Assembly (NCBI GenBank): GCA_964345075.1 | Contig: CAYFPS010000004.1 | Span: 124,001-188,000 of the forward strand | Length of the DNA stretch: 64,000 bases | Reading direction: 5' to 3' | Source: CAYFPS01 sp964345075 | GTDB taxonomy: Bacteria; CAIWAD01 | Shown here: positions 1 through 8,929 of the stretch, piece by piece | How the letters are laid out: every line of letters starts with the position of its first letter | Position numbering within the stretch: the first letter of the stretch is position 1 | Made by a program: the position numbers and the translations under genes | Notes under the pieces: model-generated | The model's database searches: none | Seen by the model: only the letters and a program-made list of their open reading frames with translations | Told to the model about the DNA's origin: nothing

Positions 1-587
1 CGTTCGAGGTAGCTGCAGAATTCCAGAATCTTCTCGTCCATGCCCTCGGGGAAGTCGTGACTCACGCCTCCAACCCACACATAGTTGTAGAGCAGGCGCG
101 CGCCGCAGATTTCCTCGAAGAAGTCGAGGATGGTTTCGCGATCACGGAAGCAGTAGAAGTAAGGGGTGAGCGCGCCAATGTCCAGACCGAAGGTTCCGAT
201 AGCCACCATGTGGCTGGCGATGCGGTTCAATTCGGCTACGATCACACGCAGGAACTCGACCTTCTCAGGCACATCGATGCCTATCATGCGCTCGCAGGCG
301 ATGGCGAAGCCGAGGTTGTTGTTCATGGCCGCCAGATAGTCCATGCGGTCCGTGAAGGGAATGATCTGCGGCGGGGTCAGCATTTCCGCGTGCTTCTCGA
401 AGCAGCGATGCAGGTAACCGATGTGGGCCTTCGCCTCGGCAACTTCCTCGCCGTCGGTCTTGAGCTCAAGCCGTAACACACCGTGTGTCGAGGGATGCTG
501 CGGACCCATGTTAAGGGTCATCAGCTCGCCTTCCGGACCCTGATCCGGCACGCGGCTTCCCTGGATGAATAGTTCGCGGGTTTCCAT
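1..587 (-). CDS. nuoD: NADH-quinone oxidoreductase subunit D, N-terminal part (cut by window edge)
   Basis: Only the first ~195 codons are in the window; the gene runs off the left edge. It begins with ATG at 587 and soon shows the NuoD N-terminal signature MGPQHPSTHG, followed by HIGYLHRCFEK and the DYLAAMNNN stretch. NuoD is the 49-kDa subunit of the peripheral arm of respiratory complex I and, with NuoB, lines the quinone-binding cavity where electrons leave cluster N2. The gene lies 9 bp after nuoC in the order nuoA-B-C-D. It is a separate gene and not fused to nuoC as in enterobacteria. Identity is secure; the C-terminal half cannot be judged. Confidence 0.97.
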   Translation of the reverse strand, partial: METRELFIQGSRVPDQGPEGELMTLNMGPQHPSTHGVLRLELKTDGEEVAEAKAHIGYLHRCFEKHAEMLTPPQIIPFTDRMDYLAAMNNNLGFAIACERMIGIDVPEKVEFLRVIVAELNRIASHMVAIGTFGLDIGALTPYFYCFRDRETILDFFEEICGARLLYNYVWVGGVSHDFPEGMDEKILEFCSYLE

Positions 588-596
588 GAAAATCCT

Positions 597-1097
597 CTAG
601 TCCAGTGGCATGCCGTTGTAGCTCTCGGGCGTCGTGTAATCCTTGCGCAGCGGGTGGCCTTCCCAGTCATCGGGCAGCAGGATGCGGCGCAGGTCCGGAT
701 GGCCCCCGTAGCGAATGCCGATCAGGTCGAAACTTTCGCGCTCGTGCCAGTCGGCTGTCGGCCAGAGGCCAGCGACGGAAGGCATGACAGGATCTGCCGT
801 ACTCACGCCGACCTTCAAGGCAAACGTGTGCTTCTGCGTGCTCGAAAAGAGGTGTATCACGCTCCACAACTCGACGGGATTGGGTTCTTCTTCCGTGGCC
901 TTGACCGGCACATGCACGCCGGAAAGGCTCATCAGCTGGTTGAAGGCCAGTTCGGGTGTATCACGAAGAAAGCTTGCCAGCGCGTGCAGATCTTCCCGCC
1001 GGACAACCACGAAAGGTGTGAAGGTCTCGGCGTTTTCAGAGAGGATCGCCTCCGGGAATGCTTCGCGCAGGCGTGATACAATCGCAGTAAAATCCAT
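597..1097 (-). CDS. nuoC: NADH-quinone oxidoreductase subunit C
   Basis: A 166-residue protein of the 30-kDa complex I subunit family. The diagnostic C-terminal part reads WHERESFDLIGIRYGGHPDLRR followed by LLPDDWEGHPLRKDY, the family signature. NuoC is a peripheral-arm subunit that packs against NuoD and helps hold the hydrophilic domain on the membrane arm. The ATG at 1097 is preceded by AGAGG. The gene sits 9 bp downstream of nuoB and 9 bp upstream of nuoD, so it is operonic. Three copies of the over-represented octamer TGTATCAC lie inside it (853, 957, 1073), in three different reading frames. Confidence 0.97.
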   Translation of the reverse strand: MDFTAIVSRLREAFPEAILSENAETFTPFVVVRREDLHALASFLRDTPELAFNQLMSLSGVHVPVKATEEEPNPVELWSVIHLFSSTQKHTFALKVGVSTADPVMPSVAGLWPTADWHERESFDLIGIRYGGHPDLRRILLPDDWEGHPLRKDYTTPESYNGMPLD

Positions 1098-1106
1098 CGG
1101 GAACCT

Positions 1107-1640
1107 CTAGGCGTAACGGGCTTCGGCGCCCTGACGGGGCTTCTTGCCGCGGATGATGTCGCGCAGGAGATCCATCGCCTCCAGCAGGGCTTCGGGTCGG
1201 GGCGGGCAGCCCGGCACGTATACATCAACGGGGATCACGCGATCCACACCCTTGAGTACGTGGTAGCCATGCTGCCAGTAGGGTCCGCCGCAGTTGGAGC
1301 AGCTGCCCATGCTGATGACATACTTCGGATCGGCCATCTGCTCATAGAGACGCTTGACGCGGCTGGCCATTTTCATGGTGACGGTACCGGCCACGATCAT
1401 GCAGTCGGCCTGACGGGGTGAAGGACGGAAAACCTCGCTACCGAAGCGGGCAATATCGTAGCGACCGGCGCCTGTAGCCATCATCTCGATGGCGCAGCAG
1501 GCCAGACCAAAGGTCACGGGCCAGAGGCTGCGCGCGCGGACTTCATTGATAAGCCATTCGGCCGATGTCAGAATGATGTTTCCACCCTCGTGACGCTCGA
1601 AGGGCAGGTCGTTGCGTTCCTTGGTCACAATCTCACTCAC
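1107..1640 (-). CDS. nuoB: NADH-quinone oxidoreductase subunit B (cluster N2)
   Basis: Carries the ligands of the terminal 4Fe-4S cluster N2: the tandem cysteines in FGLACCAIEMM, then GSCSNCGGPYWQHGY and VPGCPPRPEALLEAM. This subunit passes electrons to quinone at the NuoB-NuoD interface. I start it at GTG 1640, which overlaps the nuoA stop as GTGA and points to translational coupling. An upstream in-frame ATG at 1706 would add 22 residues read entirely within nuoA sequence and is less likely. At 177 residues it is a normal family length. Confidence 0.96.
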   Translation of the reverse strand: MSEIVTKERNDLPFERHEGGNIILTSAEWLINEVRARSLWPVTFGLACCAIEMMATGAGRYDIARFGSEVFRPSPRQADCMIVAGTVTMKMASRVKRLYEQMADPKYVISMGSCSNCGGPYWQHGYHVLKGVDRVIPVDVYVPGCPPRPEALLEAMDLLRDIIRGKKPRQGAEARYA

Positions 1641-2053
1641 GCGGCCTGTCCTTTCTTCAGCTCGCTGGCTGATTCGATGGCGAAGCGGGACTTGGAACGC
1701 ACCCACTCGAGATCACCCTTGACCCAGGCGTAGGCCAGGCCGATGAGCAGGATCGCCACAAAGACGAACATCTCGACAAAGGCGAAAGCGCCCAGCTCCT
1801 TGAAGACCACGGCCCAGGGAAAGAGGAAGACGACTTCCACATCAAAGAGGAGGAAGACGAGGGCCACGGTGTAGAAGCGATTGTTGAACTGCAGCCAGGG
1901 TGTACCTTCCGGCACCTCGCCGCATTCATAAATCATCTGCTTTTCGGGAGTGGGGTTGGACGGGCGGACAAGCCAGCTGATGGTCAGCGAGATCACACCG
2001 ATGAGAACGCCCATCGCAATGAAGACGCCGACGACACCGTAGGCAAAATGCAT
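1637..2053 (-). CDS. nuoA: NADH-quinone oxidoreductase subunit A
   Basis: A 138-residue integral membrane subunit of complex I with three predicted helices: a first near residues 7-28, a second in VALVFLLFDVEVVFLFPWAV and a third in FAFVEMFVFVAILLIGLAYAW. The acidic FDVEVVFLFPWA segment and YECGE..EG before it are characteristic of NuoA/ND3. It sits at the junction of the membrane and peripheral arms near the quinone entry site. It heads the recognisable nuo genes here, and its stop overlaps the nuoB start. Confidence 0.96.
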   Translation of the reverse strand: MHFAYGVVGVFIAMGVLIGVISLTISWLVRPSNPTPEKQMIYECGEVPEGTPWLQFNNRFYTVALVFLLFDVEVVFLFPWAVVFKELGAFAFVEMFVFVAILLIGLAYAWVKGDLEWVRSKSRFAIESASELKKGQAA

Positions 2054-2094
2054 GCTGCCTCCTTCCAGTGGGTCTCAAGCGAGCCCATTGAGCC

Positions 2095-2595
2095 TCAGGC
2101 TGTTTCCTGCCTGAAGCGCTGTGAGTGATCCGCGGCCACCTGGGCGCAAATGCGGAACTCATCCTTGTACAGTGACTGTTCAAATCGTTCACGACAGCGG
2201 GCGGCGAAGTGCTCAAACCCGCCTTCGGTTTCAACCAGTTCCTTCAGGGCCTTGCCGGCCTGGCGCTCGCGAAAAAGGCGCCCGGGCACTTCCTTTTCAA
2301 CCCTCAGCAGCTCGATCAGACCAGTCGCTTCAACCAGCGCTTTCTGGTGACCGTCATCTCCCCATCCCCTTGAATCAAGGGAAGCCAGCAAGGTGCGGAA
2401 GCGCCACTGCAGTTCCTGTTTGTCCCCCAGCAGGGGTTCAAAGGAATCGCGCCGCTGACCTTCCAGCAGACGCAACAGATGTTCAAGTCTGGTGATCTGG
2501 GCAGAGAGGAACAGAGACAGCAGAAGAATGCCTTCCCGGGGTGACAAAGAGGCGGGGAGAAATTCGGTTGTAGCCTGGGTTCGCGTTTCGCTCAC
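2095..2595 (-). CDS. Uncharacterised helical protein upstream of nuoA
   Basis: A 166-residue soluble, probably all-helical protein that I do not recognise. It starts with GTG at 2595, is rich in Glu, Arg, Leu and Gln, and has no signal peptide, membrane segment or metal-binding motif that I can see. One stretch resembles amphipathic helix (LLSLFLSAQITRLEHLLRLL). It lies 41 bp upstream of nuoA in the same direction and may be the first gene of the nuo transcript, perhaps a lineage-specific protein. Codon use looks like that of its neighbours. No function is assigned. Confidence 0.6.
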   Translation of the reverse strand: MSETRTQATTEFLPASLSPREGILLLSLFLSAQITRLEHLLRLLEGQRRDSFEPLLGDKQELQWRFRTLLASLDSRGWGDDGHQKALVEATGLIELLRVEKEVPGRLFRERQAGKALKELVETEGGFEHFAARCRERFEQSLYKDEFRICAQVAADHSQRFRQETA

Positions 2596-3081
2596 CAGCC
2601 GATGCCTTCCTGTCGCTCAAGCGACTGATTTGTTAGGCATCTGAAAGCTTCCCAAGGGAAACATTTCAGAACTGTCCCTGAAGCTCTCAAGATACCCTAA
2701 AGGGGAAAAACAGTCAAGAAGTTAACAAGGTGAATGGTTCAGTTGGTTCAGGGTGGAGGCATATTTTTTCTTTCAGCAGCAAGGAGAATAAAAACAAATG
2801 CCCCTGAACAGCAAAGAGAGTTCAAGGGCCTTCCAATAGAAACTGTTCAAAATCGGGCCATACTGACACTGCGTTGATCAAAATCCGACACTCAAGCTGG
2901 GCTTTTGTGACACAGTAAAGCTGTTTGAGAATGGCATATCCTTTGCGTCACAATTGCTGATCTCCCCCAACACACAGCCCCCCAAAATTATTCGTCCCCC
3001 CTTGCGGTAAAGATTGATCAAACAACTTCGGTCCGGTGTTCGGGCCGGCATATCATGTGGGAATCGCAAAAGGGGGGAACC
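2596..3081. other. 486-bp intergenic region between divergent transcription units
   Basis: No convincing gene. The region is more AT-rich than its surroundings and should hold the promoters of the minus-strand nuo unit and the plus-strand surface-protein gene. The perfect 8-bp palindrome TTGATCAA occurs twice, at 2874-2881 and 3014-3021, the second 60 bp before the surface-protein start. An operator role is only a guess. A Shine-Dalgarno sequence (AGGGGGGAA) at 3071-3079 sets the start at 3082. I could not pick -35/-10 boxes with confidence. Confidence 0.5.
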
Positions 3082-4644
3082 ATGCGACATTCACTGGCTG
3101 TTATGTCTTCGCTGCTGACGCTGTCTATTGCCTTTGCTTCCAACGGCATGAAGGGTGTCAACCCGGACGCGTCCGGGCACGAGCAGGAGCTGCAGGATGG
3201 ATCACGCAATCTGGGCAGCGTGCTGGTTGTTGAATCAGGCTTCATCCAGATCTCGGCCGACGGAGTCGGCATGACCGGCTCCAGCGCGCCTGTGCAGGTA
3301 AACAAGCCTTCCGACGGGGCGACCGTTCGTGGCGCCTGGCTGGCATCAGCCAGTACAGGCTGGAGCTATGCGACGATTGCTGACGGTTGTATCACACTGG
3401 ATGGACAGGCGGTCAACTGGGATACCGTTGTCGCGGGGCCAATCAACAATTACAACCACTGGGCCGATGTGACTGATATCGTTGCAGGAGCGGTTGACCC
3501 GCTGCCCGCCGGCCTGATTGACCTGACATTGGGCGAATGCAGTTATAACTGCGAAGGCAATGCGCTCTATGTGATCTTTGATGATCCTGCCACAAGCGTG
3601 ATACAAACCTGCATGATCGCTTTTGGTGCGCAATCCACCACCGGTGACACATTCACGCTTGGTTTCGGCGCGCCGATTGAGCTGGAAGACGACTCTGTTG
3701 TCGAGCTGGGTCTGGCCATCAGCTATGGCGCTCAGGGGCAGGCCAGCTGCCAGAACTCCTATGTAGATGTCAATGGCATGCGTCTGACGAGTCAGGCCGG
3801 TCATTGTGATGACGGTGTCTTCGACAATGGCGCGCTGGTTACGGTTGGCGGCATTGGTGATAGCCGCGACAATCCGGCGGATCCCTGGTACGGTGACCCT
3901 TGCGTCAATTACATGACTGGCGATGATGACGAGCTCTATGATGCTGCGGGTTACATGTTGAACGGTGATACACAGATGACCATCACCACGCTCAATCCGT
4001 CCAACGATGACAACATTTTCGCCATGCACATGCTCGTCACCTTCGCGGCGGCCATCAATGAGGGTGCCGTACTGACGCCGGCCAATGCCATGCGGTTTGT
4101 TGGTGATACACACACGCTGACAGCCACGCTACAGGATGATGATGGCAATCCGGTTGTCGGCCGTGATGTGATCATCGATGTATACGCCGGGCCGCATGCC
4201 GGTTACACTTCCGGAACGCTGACAACGGACGGGGCAGGTCAGGTTGTGTGGAGCTACACGGGAGTGGCAATCGGTCAGGATCTGGCGCTTGCCAGCTTCC
4301 TGGACAGTATGGGTGATCCCACTACCAGCAACACGGCAGTCGTCTACTGGGATCGCATTGTGGAGGCGACCGAAGTGCCGGAGGCCTACGCCCTGCATGG
4401 CAATCACCCCAATCCATTCAATCCGGCAACGACCATCAGCTTCACCCTTCCCCAGACCACTGATGTCCGGATCAGCATTAGCGACATCAAGGGTACACGC
4501 GTGGCTGTGCTGATGGATGGTATCGCGGAGGCTGGTAATCACGAGCTGAGCTTTGATGCCAGTGGACTGGCATCGGGCATATACATCTGCACACTGACTA
4601 GTGAGTTTGGTGTGTTGACGACGCGAATGTTATTGGTGAAGTAG
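3082..4644 (+). CDS. Secreted surface protein with Big-1-like Ig domain and Por-type C-terminal sorting domain
   Basis: A 520-residue protein with a signal peptide (MRHSLAVMSSLLTLSIAFA). The ATG at 3082 is placed after a strong AGGGGGGAA site. Residues ~60-290 form a beta-rich domain of DUF3344 type (tentative). Residues ~335-425 look like a bacterial Ig (invasin/Big-1) domain, with DDDGNPVVGRDVIIDVYAGP and TDGAGQVVWSYTG. The last ~80 residues hold the HPNPFNPATTISFTLPQ motif and end in GIYICTLTSEFGVLTTRMLLVK-like sequence, typical of type IX secretion (Por) or FlgD-like sorting domains in FCB bacteria. It is probably exported and anchored at the cell surface, where PorU (56985-60899) could process it. 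Four copies of the window's octamer lie inside. The ligand or role is unknown. Confidence 0.85.
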   Translation: MRHSLAVMSSLLTLSIAFASNGMKGVNPDASGHEQELQDGSRNLGSVLVVESGFIQISADGVGMTGSSAPVQVNKPSDGATVRGAWLASASTGWSYATIADGCITLDGQAVNWDTVVAGPINNYNHWADVTDIVAGAVDPLPAGLIDLTLGECSYNCEGNALYVIFDDPATSVIQTCMIAFGAQSTTGDTFTLGFGAPIELEDDSVVELGLAISYGAQGQASCQNSYVDVNGMRLTSQAGHCDDGVFDNGALVTVGGIGDSRDNPADPWYGDPCVNYMTGDDDELYDAAGYMLNGDTQMTITTLNPSNDDNIFAMHMLVTFAAAINEGAVLTPANAMRFVGDTHTLTATLQDDDGNPVVGRDVIIDVYAGPHAGYTSGTLTTDGAGQVVWSYTGVAIGQDLALASFLDSMGDPTTSNTAVVYWDRIVEATEVPEAYALHGNHPNPFNPATTISFTLPQTTDVRISISDIKGTRVAVLMDGIAEAGNHELSFDASGLASGIYICTLTSEFGVLTTRMLLVK

Positions 4645-4652
4645 AAACGTGG

Positions 4653-4676
4653 GGGGGCCTGAAGGCCCCCTTTTTT
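4653..4676 (+). terminator. Rho-independent terminator of the surface-protein gene
   Basis: Seven-pair perfect stem GGGGGCC/GGCCCCC (4653-4659 and 4664-4670) with a TGAA tetraloop, followed by six T at 4671-4676. It lies 8 bp past the stop of the plus-strand gene. The minus strand lacks a T tract, so it acts in the plus direction only. Confidence 0.93.
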
Positions 4677-4724
4677 GTGCAAAAATTTGAGAAATGTTGC
4701 AGGCGCAATCGGGAACAGCGCCCC

Positions 4725-6188
4725 CTAGCCCTTCCAGTAATTCGGACTCTCCTTGGTCACCACCACATCGTGCGGATGGCTCTCCCTTAAACCTGCAGGG
4801 GTAATCTCCATGAAGCGTGTATCACGCCGGAATGCTGCAATGTCCGCACAGCCGCAATAGCCCATGCTTGCCCTGAGCCCGCCGACCATCTGGTACACGA
4901 CTCCCGAGACCTTGCCCTTGTAGGCGACCCGGCCCTCGATGCCCTCCGGCACCAGCTTCTCGGCATCCTTGACTTCCCCCTGGAAGTAGCGATCGCTCGA
5001 GCCCTTCTTCATGGCGCCCAGGCTTCCCATCCCGCGATAGACCTTGAAGGCGCGGCCCTCAAAGAGCACCGTTTCACCGGGGCTTTCATCACAACCGGCG
5101 AAGAGCGAGCCCATCATGACAGTTTCAGCGCCCGCTGCAATGGCCTTTGCGAAGTCGCCCGAATACTTGACACCGCCATCGGCGATCACGGGCACATCCA
5201 GCTCGGCGGCGGCTTCCATTGTGTTCATGATTGCCGAAATCTGCGGCACGCCAACACCCGCTACAACCCTTGTCGTACAAATGCTGCCGGGACCGATGCC
5301 CACCTTTACCGCATCAGCACCCGCCTTGGCAAGCGCACGCGCCGCCTCGGCAGTGGCAATGTTTCCGGCAATCACCTCGACTTCAGGAAAACGGCTCTTG
5401 ACGGAAGCCACCATGTCGATTACACCGCGGCTGTGCCCGTGTGCCGTGTCCACGCAGAGCACATCCACACCCGCCTCAACCAGCAGGCGCGCCCGCTCCT
5501 CCTGGGCCGGACCGACTCCCACAGCCGCCCCGCAGAGCAGCCGACCATGCGAGTCCTTGGCCGCGTTAGGGAACTGCTTTTTCTTTTGAATGTCTTTGAC
5601 CGTGATCAGCCCAGCCAGTTCACCGCCTGCCCGTGTGACAAGCAGCTTCTCGATTTTATGCTTCTGCAGAATGCGCTCGGCTTCTTCAAGCGTGGTTCCC
5701 TCCGGGGCGCAGACCAGCTTTTCGTGCGTCATCACCGCAGAAATCGGCAGTTCCATGTCTTCCAGAAAACGCAGGTCGCGATTGGTCAGAATGCCGACCA
5801 GCTTGCCATCGTCAACCACAGGAATCCCGCTGATGCGGTAGCGCACCATCATCTCGGTCGCCTCGCGCACGGAGCGGTCGCTGCTCATGGTGATCGGCCT
5901 GCGGATCATGCCCGACTCGGAGCGCTTGACCGTATCGACTTCAGCAGCCTGCTGCTCGGGATCCAGATTCTTGTGAATGATGCCGATGCCGCCCTCGCGA
6001 GCCATGGCAATGGCCATGCGCGCCTCCGTCACCGTATCCATCGCGGCACTGACAAGGGGAATGTTCAGGCGAATCCTGCGAGTCAGGCGCGTGGAGACAT
6101 TGGCCATCGCCGGCAGGACATTGCTCTCCCGCGGAATCAGCAGTACATCATCGAAGGTGAGGCCTTTGCCGATCAGCTTGCTCATCAT
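4725..6188 (-). CDS. guaB: Inosine-5'-monophosphate dehydrogenase
   Basis: A full-length 487-residue IMPDH, which oxidises IMP to XMP with NAD+, the committed step of guanine nucleotide synthesis. The N-terminal FDDVLLIP, the paired CBS domains (about residues 95-205), the catalytic loop GIGPGSICTTR with Cys304, and the flap region YRGMGSLGAMKKGS with downstream EGIEGRVAYKG are all present. The start ATG at 6188 follows AGGAGTGA. The gene stands alone between a plus-strand terminator and the ATPase gene; guaA is not adjacent. One octamer copy is at 4818. Confidence 0.98.
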   Translation of the reverse strand: MMSKLIGKGLTFDDVLLIPRESNVLPAMANVSTRLTRRIRLNIPLVSAAMDTVTEARMAIAMAREGGIGIIHKNLDPEQQAAEVDTVKRSESGMIRRPITMSSDRSVREATEMMVRYRISGIPVVDDGKLVGILTNRDLRFLEDMELPISAVMTHEKLVCAPEGTTLEEAERILQKHKIEKLLVTRAGGELAGLITVKDIQKKKQFPNAAKDSHGRLLCGAAVGVGPAQEERARLLVEAGVDVLCVDTAHGHSRGVIDMVASVKSRFPEVEVIAGNIATAEAARALAKAGADAVKVGIGPGSICTTRVVAGVGVPQISAIMNTMEAAAELDVPVIADGGVKYSGDFAKAIAAGAETVMMGSLFAGCDESPGETVLFEGRAFKVYRGMGSLGAMKKGSSDRYFQGEVKDAEKLVPEGIEGRVAYKGKVSGVVYQMVGGLRASMGYCGCADIAAFRRDTRFMEITPAGLRESHPHDVVVTKESPNYWKG

Positions 6189-6347
6189 TCACTCCTGGAA
6201 GTCCATTTCAGCCTTCTCGTACCCTCGTGCGAGAAGCGGGTAAGGTAACACATCTGAAGGGTGGGCATTTCCGGATCATCAAGCGCGCTGGCTGGCCTCC
6301 AGAGATCGTTCCGGTAAAGAGCGATGTCAGATACGCTGACCACGTGG

Positions 6348-7514
6348 CTATCCCGCAGCCAGTGCCTTCAGTTCATCATGCATCCTGCTAAAGGCCATGG
6401 CCTGAATGCCTTCCGCCAGCGGATAGCTATTCTCGCCGGCATGAATCAGTGTGATCGTATCCAGACCAAGCGATTCGCGTGCTGCATGCATGGATTTTGT
6501 CGTGCGCGGGGTCGATGTGCGTTTGATTTCAAAACCAAGCTTCTGAGAGCCACGCACAATCAGCAAATCAAGTTCGGCACCAGCGTGACTGGCCCAGAAC
6601 CATGCTTCATCATTTCGCGCACCCAACTGGCGGATCACACTATTCAGCACAAATCCTTCCCAGGATGCCCCAAGTTTGGGATGGCCAAACAAGTCCGTGT
6701 CGGTGGTGAGTCCCAATAGGGTATGTAGCAAGCCGCTGTCAGCCAAGTAGATCTTGGGTGCTTTCACTTGCCGCTTGGCAAGATTCGCGTGCCAGGGCTG
6801 CAGCTGCTTCACCACAAGTGCGTCAGTCAACAGGTCCAGATAACGGCGAACGGTGGCATCGCTTATGCCGAATGAGCGAGCGAACTCACTTGCGTTCCAA
6901 ACCTGCCCATGCCAGTGTGCGAGCATGTTCCAGAAGCGGCGCAGGGTTTGCGCGGGAATGGTGATCCCCAGCTGGGGCAGGTCCCGTTCAAGGAAGGTGC
7001 GGAGAAACTGCTCGCGCCACTGCGCGGAATCATTTTCCGATGCCGCAAGGAAGGATCGGGGAAAGCCGCCACGTAGCCACAGCTTTGGTGCCGTTTCCGC
7101 GCCCACTTCATCAAGCTGGAAACCGGAGAGCTCGTGGTAGGCAATGCGCCCGGCCAGGCTCTCGCTGGACTGTTTCAGCGGCTTTGGTGATGCGCTACCC
7201 AGAAGCAGAAAGCGTGCGGGGTGCCCGGGGCGGTCCGCAAGCACACGCAGCAGTGGAAAGATCTCCGGCAAGCGCTGCACCTCGTCAAGTACAACCAGTC
7301 CCTGCAAAGAGGATAGGGCCAACAGCGGGTCCTCTAGTCGCGCCTGGTCTGCCGGGTTCTCAAGATCGAACCAGAAATGCTTCCTGTCCGCGACCAATTT
7401 CCGGGCCAGGGTTGTCTTGCCCACCTGTCGCGCGCCCAGAATGGCGACAATAGGAAAAGTCGCAAGCAATTGTTCGAGCTTTTGCTGCTCCTGGTTGCGG
7501 TCAATTGAAATCAT
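6348..7514 (-). CDS. AAA-family ATPase with C-terminal DUF4143 domain
   Basis: A 388-residue protein with Walker A GARQVGKTTLARKL (about residues 26-39) and Walker B LVVLDEVQRLPE. A winged-helix-like segment (FARSFGISDATVRRYLDLLTDALVV) precedes the conserved C-terminal DUF4143 region (KIYLADSGLLHTLLG and AELDLLIVRGSQKLGFEIKR), which resembles a degenerate PD-(D/E)XK nuclease fold. Such ATPases are abundant, patchily distributed and of unknown biological role; some are seen near mobile elements. It is a single gene. It has no octamer copy and lies within the 5.1-kb octamer-free stretch 4826-9904, which fits a recently acquired gene but does not prove it. Confidence 0.88.
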   Translation of the reverse strand: MISIDRNQEQQKLEQLLATFPIVAILGARQVGKTTLARKLVADRKHFWFDLENPADQARLEDPLLALSSLQGLVVLDEVQRLPEIFPLLRVLADRPGHPARFLLLGSASPKPLKQSSESLAGRIAYHELSGFQLDEVGAETAPKLWLRGGFPRSFLAASENDSAQWREQFLRTFLERDLPQLGITIPAQTLRRFWNMLAHWHGQVWNASEFARSFGISDATVRRYLDLLTDALVVKQLQPWHANLAKRQVKAPKIYLADSGLLHTLLGLTTDTDLFGHPKLGASWEGFVLNSVIRQLGARNDEAWFWASHAGAELDLLIVRGSQKLGFEIKRTSTPRTTKSMHAARESLGLDTITLIHAGENSYPLAEGIQAMAFSRMHDELKALAAG

Positions 7515-7940
7515 GCTTGAATATATGACAGTTGGTGTAGATATATCAAGGATAATCTAATAGAGGACTGAGGAGTTTCGCCCGGGCGAGGACCCTTCAA
7601 GAATCGCAATCAGGATGTACAATGAAAATCAACGAGGGCGCCCGGCCTTCAACCATTGGCCTGCCGCCAGAAAATCCTTTCGTCTGAACATGGAAGGTTT
7701 TGTGTCAAGCTGGGATGACACGGGTGGGGAAATAGCTTTAGCTCCCCTGGCACTCCCCTGGCACTCCCCCGGAACCAAGGGCCAGTAGTGGCCCCTGGCG
7801 AAGTGCCGATTTCAATCGGCACGGCTACCGCTTGAGCAAGGACCGTCAGGGCCGAAGCTGAAGCGGGCGGGCAAAAAAGCAAAGGTGCCAGGTTGACACC
7901 TGGCACCTTGTTCAAAAACTGAACTGCTGCTTTCAGATTC
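7515..7940. other. 426-bp intergenic region with repeats
   Basis: No gene is supported; a short minus-strand open frame at 7649-7915 has a biased, low-complexity translation. The region contains an imperfect tandem of the unit CTGGCACTCCCC around 7746-7770 and a long perfect inverted repeat at 7882-7909 (separate entry). It separates the ATPase gene from the lepA-lepB unit, whose last gene ends at 7941. Confidence 0.6.
7882..7909. repeat. 12-bp perfect inverted repeat (REP-like hairpin)
   Basis: AAGGTGCCAGGT at 7882-7893 pairs perfectly with 7898-7909 around a TGAC loop. It lies about 30 bp past the lepB stop. It could end lepB transcription, but on the minus strand it is not followed by a clear T tract. 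The GGTGCC-type arms resemble dispersed REP/hairpin repeats of other bacteria. I saw no second copy in this window. Confidence 0.7.
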
Positions 7941-8924
7941 TCAGTGAATCATCCTGAGCAGCCTTGGCCAGCGAATCACCTTCCAGAACTCGTCTCTTAA
8001 CTCCTTCACATCAAAGGAGAAATAGATCATCCAGGCCTTGCCCACGATGTTCTTCTCCGGGACAAAGCCCCAGAAGCGACTGTCCGCGCTCTGGTCCCGG
8101 TTATCTCCAAGCATGAAGTAGTGATCCTGCTCGAAGGTGTAGCTGCTTGCCGGCTGACCATCGATGCTGAATCCGCCCCCCGGCAGGCTCTTCAGTTGAT
8201 GGCCTTCCAGCGTGATGGCATCGCGATAGTACATCCAGCTTTCAGGTGAGAGGGTGATGGTCAAGTCCTTGGCGGGAACTGTGATCGGCCCCCACCAGTC
8301 GATGTTCCAGTTTGAGCCGCGCGGCCAGATCGGCTGTCCGTACTGAGCCTCGTCTTCGGCCAGCACGCGCCGATTGACAAACTGCTGGTGCGGGTAGGGC
8401 TTGAACTCGGCATCGTCGACAAAGACCTTCTTGCCCTCAATCCGGATCGTCTGCCCCGGGCCAGCGACCAGTCGCTTGATGTAATTGGTCAGCGGGTCAT
8501 GGGGATACTTGAAGACGATCACATCACCAGGTGTGGGATCGGAAATGGCCGGCAGCGTGAAGTAGGGAATATCAAAACCCGTGCGCGAGAAGGGAATGCC
8601 CACCCAGTCCGGCGTGCGGCTGCCGTAGACGAACTTGTTCACCAAAAGGAAGTCACCCACCAGCAGCGTTTTTTCCATGGAGCCCGAAGGAATGCGGTAG
8701 GCCTCGACCACCATCGCGCGAAAGACGAATAGAAAGAGCACCATGGACACGACAAAGTCTATCCAGTAGCGCACGGGGCCTTTCCGCTTCAGCTTGCCCT
8801 GCTCTTTGGCCTTGATCCTGGCCTTCCGCTCCCGGCGCCATTCACGCAGGGCCGCGGGCTGCAGGGGATTCTCCACAAAGACATAAAACAGGACAAGGAC
8901 GATCAGCCAGGCAATCCAGTTCAT
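7941..8924 (-). CDS. lepB: Signal peptidase I
   Basis: A 327-residue leader peptidase that cleaves signal peptides on the periplasmic side of the inner membrane. Two N-terminal membrane segments (about 1-17 and 53-72) precede box B, RIPSGSMEKTLLVGD, with nucleophile Ser82. Box D is NYIKRLVAGPG with the general base Lys150, and box E is GDNRDQSADSRFWGFVP. An insertion of ~70 residues around ANGSNWN..WMYYRD makes it longer than many homologues. It is directly downstream of lepA (5 bp), the classic lepA-lepB pairing. Confidence 0.97.
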   Translation of the reverse strand: MNWIAWLIVLVLFYVFVENPLQPAALREWRRERKARIKAKEQGKLKRKGPVRYWIDFVVSMVLFLFVFRAMVVEAYRIPSGSMEKTLLVGDFLLVNKFVYGSRTPDWVGIPFSRTGFDIPYFTLPAISDPTPGDVIVFKYPHDPLTNYIKRLVAGPGQTIRIEGKKVFVDDAEFKPYPHQQFVNRRVLAEDEAQYGQPIWPRGSNWNIDWWGPITVPAKDLTITLSPESWMYYRDAITLEGHQLKSLPGGGFSIDGQPASSYTFEQDHYFMLGDNRDQSADSRFWGFVPEKNIVGKAWMIYFSFDVKELRDEFWKVIRWPRLLRMIH

Positions 8925-8929
8925 AAGAC

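Noticed and set aside
3346..4113. Minus-strand 255-codon open frame inside the surface-protein gene
   Set aside because: No recognisable features; antisense to a gene with a clear signal peptide, domains and terminator.
7649..7915. Small minus-strand ORF between the ATPase and lepB genes
   Set aside because: Biased composition, overlaps the 12-bp inverted repeat, no ribosome site.
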